Shown: positions 62,290 through 64,000 of the stretch, one piece after another | Position numbering within the stretch: the stretch's first letter is position 1 | Layout: every line of letters starts with the position of its first letter | Source of the DNA: Actinocatenispora rupis | GTDB taxonomy: Bacteria > Actinomycetota > Actinomycetes > Mycobacteriales > Micromonosporaceae | Direction of reading: 5' to 3' | Length of the DNA stretch: 64,000 nt | Assembly (NCBI RefSeq): GCF_016861975.1 | Contig: NZ_BOMB01000003.1 | Span: 124,001 to 188,000, forward strand | Translations under genes and position numbers: made by a program | Notes under the pieces: generated by a model | What the model saw: only the letters and a program-made list of their open reading frames with translations | Database searches by the model: none | What the model was told of the DNA's origin: nothing

Positions 62290-62702
62290 CGCCCGACTTC
62301 GCTTGCCGCCCAAGGGATCAGAAGCTATCCACTGTGGACGGTGGTAGTGCTCGCGCCCGGGCTGGTCCGGGGCGGTCCGGGGCGCGGGCGACGGGCGCGG
62401 GAGTACGAGGTGATTGGGCCCGGTCGCGCCGTCTGTCCGCACTGACGGATCGGAGCCGGGAGTCGGGGTGTGGAACGGCGGGCGGGTGGGCTGCTAGGGT
62501 GTCGCCAGTCGTCCGGGCCCGCCTTGGTCCGGGCCCTACGTTTCTCCTCCGCCCGGTGTCGGGGCGGCGGTGTGGGCGCGTGTCCCGTCCCACCGCGGTC
62601 TTGGACGTCCCCCGGCGGGCCAGGGCCGCACCTTCTCGCTCCACTCAGGCGCCGGCGGCCCACGACGGCCCGTCCCGCCGGTCGGCGACGAAGGACACTC
62701 CC
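62290..62702 (+). other. Long structured leader of the MFS gene
   Basis: No gene in this 413-bp stretch. TAGGGT at 62495-62500 could be a -10, leaving a leader near 200 nt. GTCCGGGCCC occurs twice (62511-62520, 62527-62536) and can fold as a GGGCCC stem; a CTCCTCC run (62544-62550) could mask the GAAGGA ribosome site before ATG 62703; GCGGTG...CCCACCGC forms a further stem. This fits translational or transcriptional attenuation of a drug-efflux gene, but no known riboswitch consensus is recognised. Confidence 0.45.
62328..62338. repeat. TCCACWGTGGA palindrome, intergenic copy
   Basis: TCCACTGTGGA, 39 bp after the response-regulator stop. Confidence 0.55.
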
Positions 62703-63986
62703 ATGCCACGGGCCGTTTCCGGCTACCGTTCCCTGCTGCGCACCCCGGGCGCGGCCGCTTTCTTCCTCACCGCCGCGTTCGGGCGGATCGGCATCGCCAT
62801 GACCGGTCTCGGGCTGGTGTGGCTGCTGCACGCGCGCACCGGCTCGTACGGCACGGCCGGGCTCGCCGCGGCCGGTTTCGCGCTGGCCGAGGCGCTGGTC
62901 GGCCCGAACCTGGCCCGGCTGGTCGACCGGTTCGGCCAGACGCGGGTACTACCGCTTTCCCTTCTCGCGTACGGCATCGCCAGCGTCGGCGTGCTCACCG
63001 CGACCTCGGCGGTCCCGGCGGTCGTGGCGGCGACGTGCGCCGGCGCGGTGGTACCGCAGCTCGGTGCGCTGTCAGGGGCGCGGTGGGCGCACCTGTTGCG
63101 GGCGACGCGGTCGGACGAGCTGCCGACGGCGTTCTCGTTGGAGTCGCTGGCGAACGCGACCGCGTTCCTGGTCGGTCCGGTACTCGTCACGTCGCTCGGC
63201 GCGCTCGGCGACCCGGCCGTGGCCAGTACGATCGCGGTGGTTCTGATCGTGGGCGGGGGCGGCGCGCTCGCGGCGCAGCGGCGGACCGCGCCGCCGTCGG
63301 CCCGGGAACACCGGGCGCGGGCCGGCGACGCGGCCGGCACCGGGCGTCGGCTGTGGCGCCCGACGTTCCTGCTGCTCGCCCTGCTCAACCTGGCCATCGG
63401 CCTGTACTTCGGCACGATGGGGCTGTCCGTCAGCGCGTTCGCGACCAGCCACGGTACGCCGGGCGCCGCCGCGCCGATCGTCGCCGCGTCCAGCCTCAGC
63501 GGGCTGCTCGCCGGGTGGCTGTACGGCCTGCGCCGGCATCCCACGCCAGCCCGCCGGCAGCTCGTCGTCACGACCGCCTGGCTGGCCGGTACGGCGCTGC
63601 TGCTGCCGCTCGCACCGTCCGCGCCGTGGCTCGCCGTCGCGGTCGTGGCCACCGAGGTCGCGGTACCCCCGACGCTCGTCCTGCTCAACGTCCTCACCGA
63701 GCGCGCCGTCCACCCGATCGTGCTGACTCAGGCGTTCACCTGGGGAAACTCGGCCAGCGCTGCCGGTTCGGCGCTGGCGGCGTCACTCGCCGGCCGCGCC
63801 GTGGACTCCTGGGGCGCCTCCGCCGCGCTCGCGCAGGCCCCGGCGGCCGGCCTCCTGCTGCTCACCCTGGCCCTCGTCCTCGCCCGTACGACCCGCGACC
63901 GGTCCGCGCCACCCACCGAACCGGAGTCGCCGCCCACGACGCCCGAGCCCGCGGCGCCGGTCGCGCCACCGACACCGGCCGAGTGA
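62703..63986 (+). CDS. MFS transporter
   Basis: 427 aa from ATG 62703 after GAAGGA. Twelve helices with a central charged loop (APPSAREHRARAGDAAGTG) and NLARLVDRFGQTRVLPLSL as the helix 2-3 motif. C terminus is a Pro/Thr-rich tail. A drug-efflux role is typical for this shape, and the long leader suggests regulated expression. The last 14 bp of the window are after its stop. Confidence 0.88.
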   Translation: MPRAVSGYRSLLRTPGAAAFFLTAAFGRIGIAMTGLGLVWLLHARTGSYGTAGLAAAGFALAEALVGPNLARLVDRFGQTRVLPLSLLAYGIASVGVLTATSAVPAVVAATCAGAVVPQLGALSGARWAHLLRATRSDELPTAFSLESLANATAFLVGPVLVTSLGALGDPAVASTIAVVLIVGGGGALAAQRRTAPPSAREHRARAGDAAGTGRRLWRPTFLLLALLNLAIGLYFGTMGLSVSAFATSHGTPGAAAPIVAASSLSGLLAGWLYGLRRHPTPARRQLVVTTAWLAGTALLLPLAPSAPWLAVAVVATEVAVPPTLVLLNVLTERAVHPIVLTQAFTWGNSASAAGSALAASLAGRAVDSWGASAALAQAPAAGLLLLTLALVLARTTRDRSAPPTEPESPPTTPEPAAPVAPPTPAE

Positions 63987-64000
63987 GTCGCCGGGGACGT

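Overview
This window is chromosomal DNA of a very GC-rich actinomycete. GC is above 70% by eye, GTG starts are frequent, and regulators of the AfsR/SARP, HisKA_3/NarL, GntR and SigB/F types are present. Base usage, the many GTAC tetranucleotides and gene content fit a soil actinobacterium such as the Micromonosporaceae; genus and species cannot be fixed from sequence alone. I find about 60 protein genes, no rRNA, no tRNA, no CRISPR array, no complete insertion sequence and no recognisable prophage or biosynthetic cluster.

Layout. 1-2 kb: three tandem secreted proteins sharing an SH3-like wall-binding module. 2-8 kb: an AfsR-type regulator and a fused FAD/iron-sulfur 2-hydroxyacid dehydrogenase. 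8-12 kb: a polyprenyl-phosphate sugar transferase coupled to a large membrane protein, then twin mini-GntR regulators. 12.6-17 kb: folE, then an ABC exporter coupled to a two-component system. 17.3-18.5 kb: a nucleotidyltransferase overlapping a polynucleotide 3'-phosphatase, which looks like an RNA-repair module. 18.7-25 kb: SDR, L,D-transpeptidase, metallophosphoesterase, MarR/ABC exporter, GNAT, TrmH-type methylase. 26-28 kb: two overlapping S66 carboxypeptidase paralogs; the second has lost all three catalytic residues and carries a 42-bp coding minisatellite. 28-36 kb: APH-like kinase, lipoprotein plus membrane-anchored Hsp70-like protein, GH114-like lipoprotein, and a coupled trio ending in an amidohydrolase. 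36-41 kb: a CCG-type LanC-like protein coupled to a sirtuin, MFS, amidohydrolase and its probable GntR regulator. 41-48 kb: dinB, DUF2785-like protein, argG with ARG-box-like sequence, Lrp/EamA/aldo-keto reductase. 48-54 kb: VOC/GntR pair around a 28-bp perfect palindrome, a SigB/F-type sigma factor, VOC, ATP-grasp, SDR and a second two-component system. 54-64 kb: membrane protein, GH43-like/PLL-lectin secreted protein, zinc alcohol dehydrogenase, multicopper oxidase with a small membrane partner, a third two-component system, and an MFS transporter behind a long structured leader.

Themes. Start-stop overlaps of 4 bp (ATGA or GTGA) couple at least twelve gene pairs. Many monocistronic genes look leaderless: a TANNNT box ends 6-7 nt before the start codon. 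Tandem repeats of 9, 15, 18, 27 and 42 bp occur, and an 11-13 bp palindrome (core TCCACWGTGGA) recurs far above chance. The strongest candidates for novelty are the RNA-repair-like pair, the dead S66 paralog with its minisatellite, and the sirtuin/LanC-like pair.
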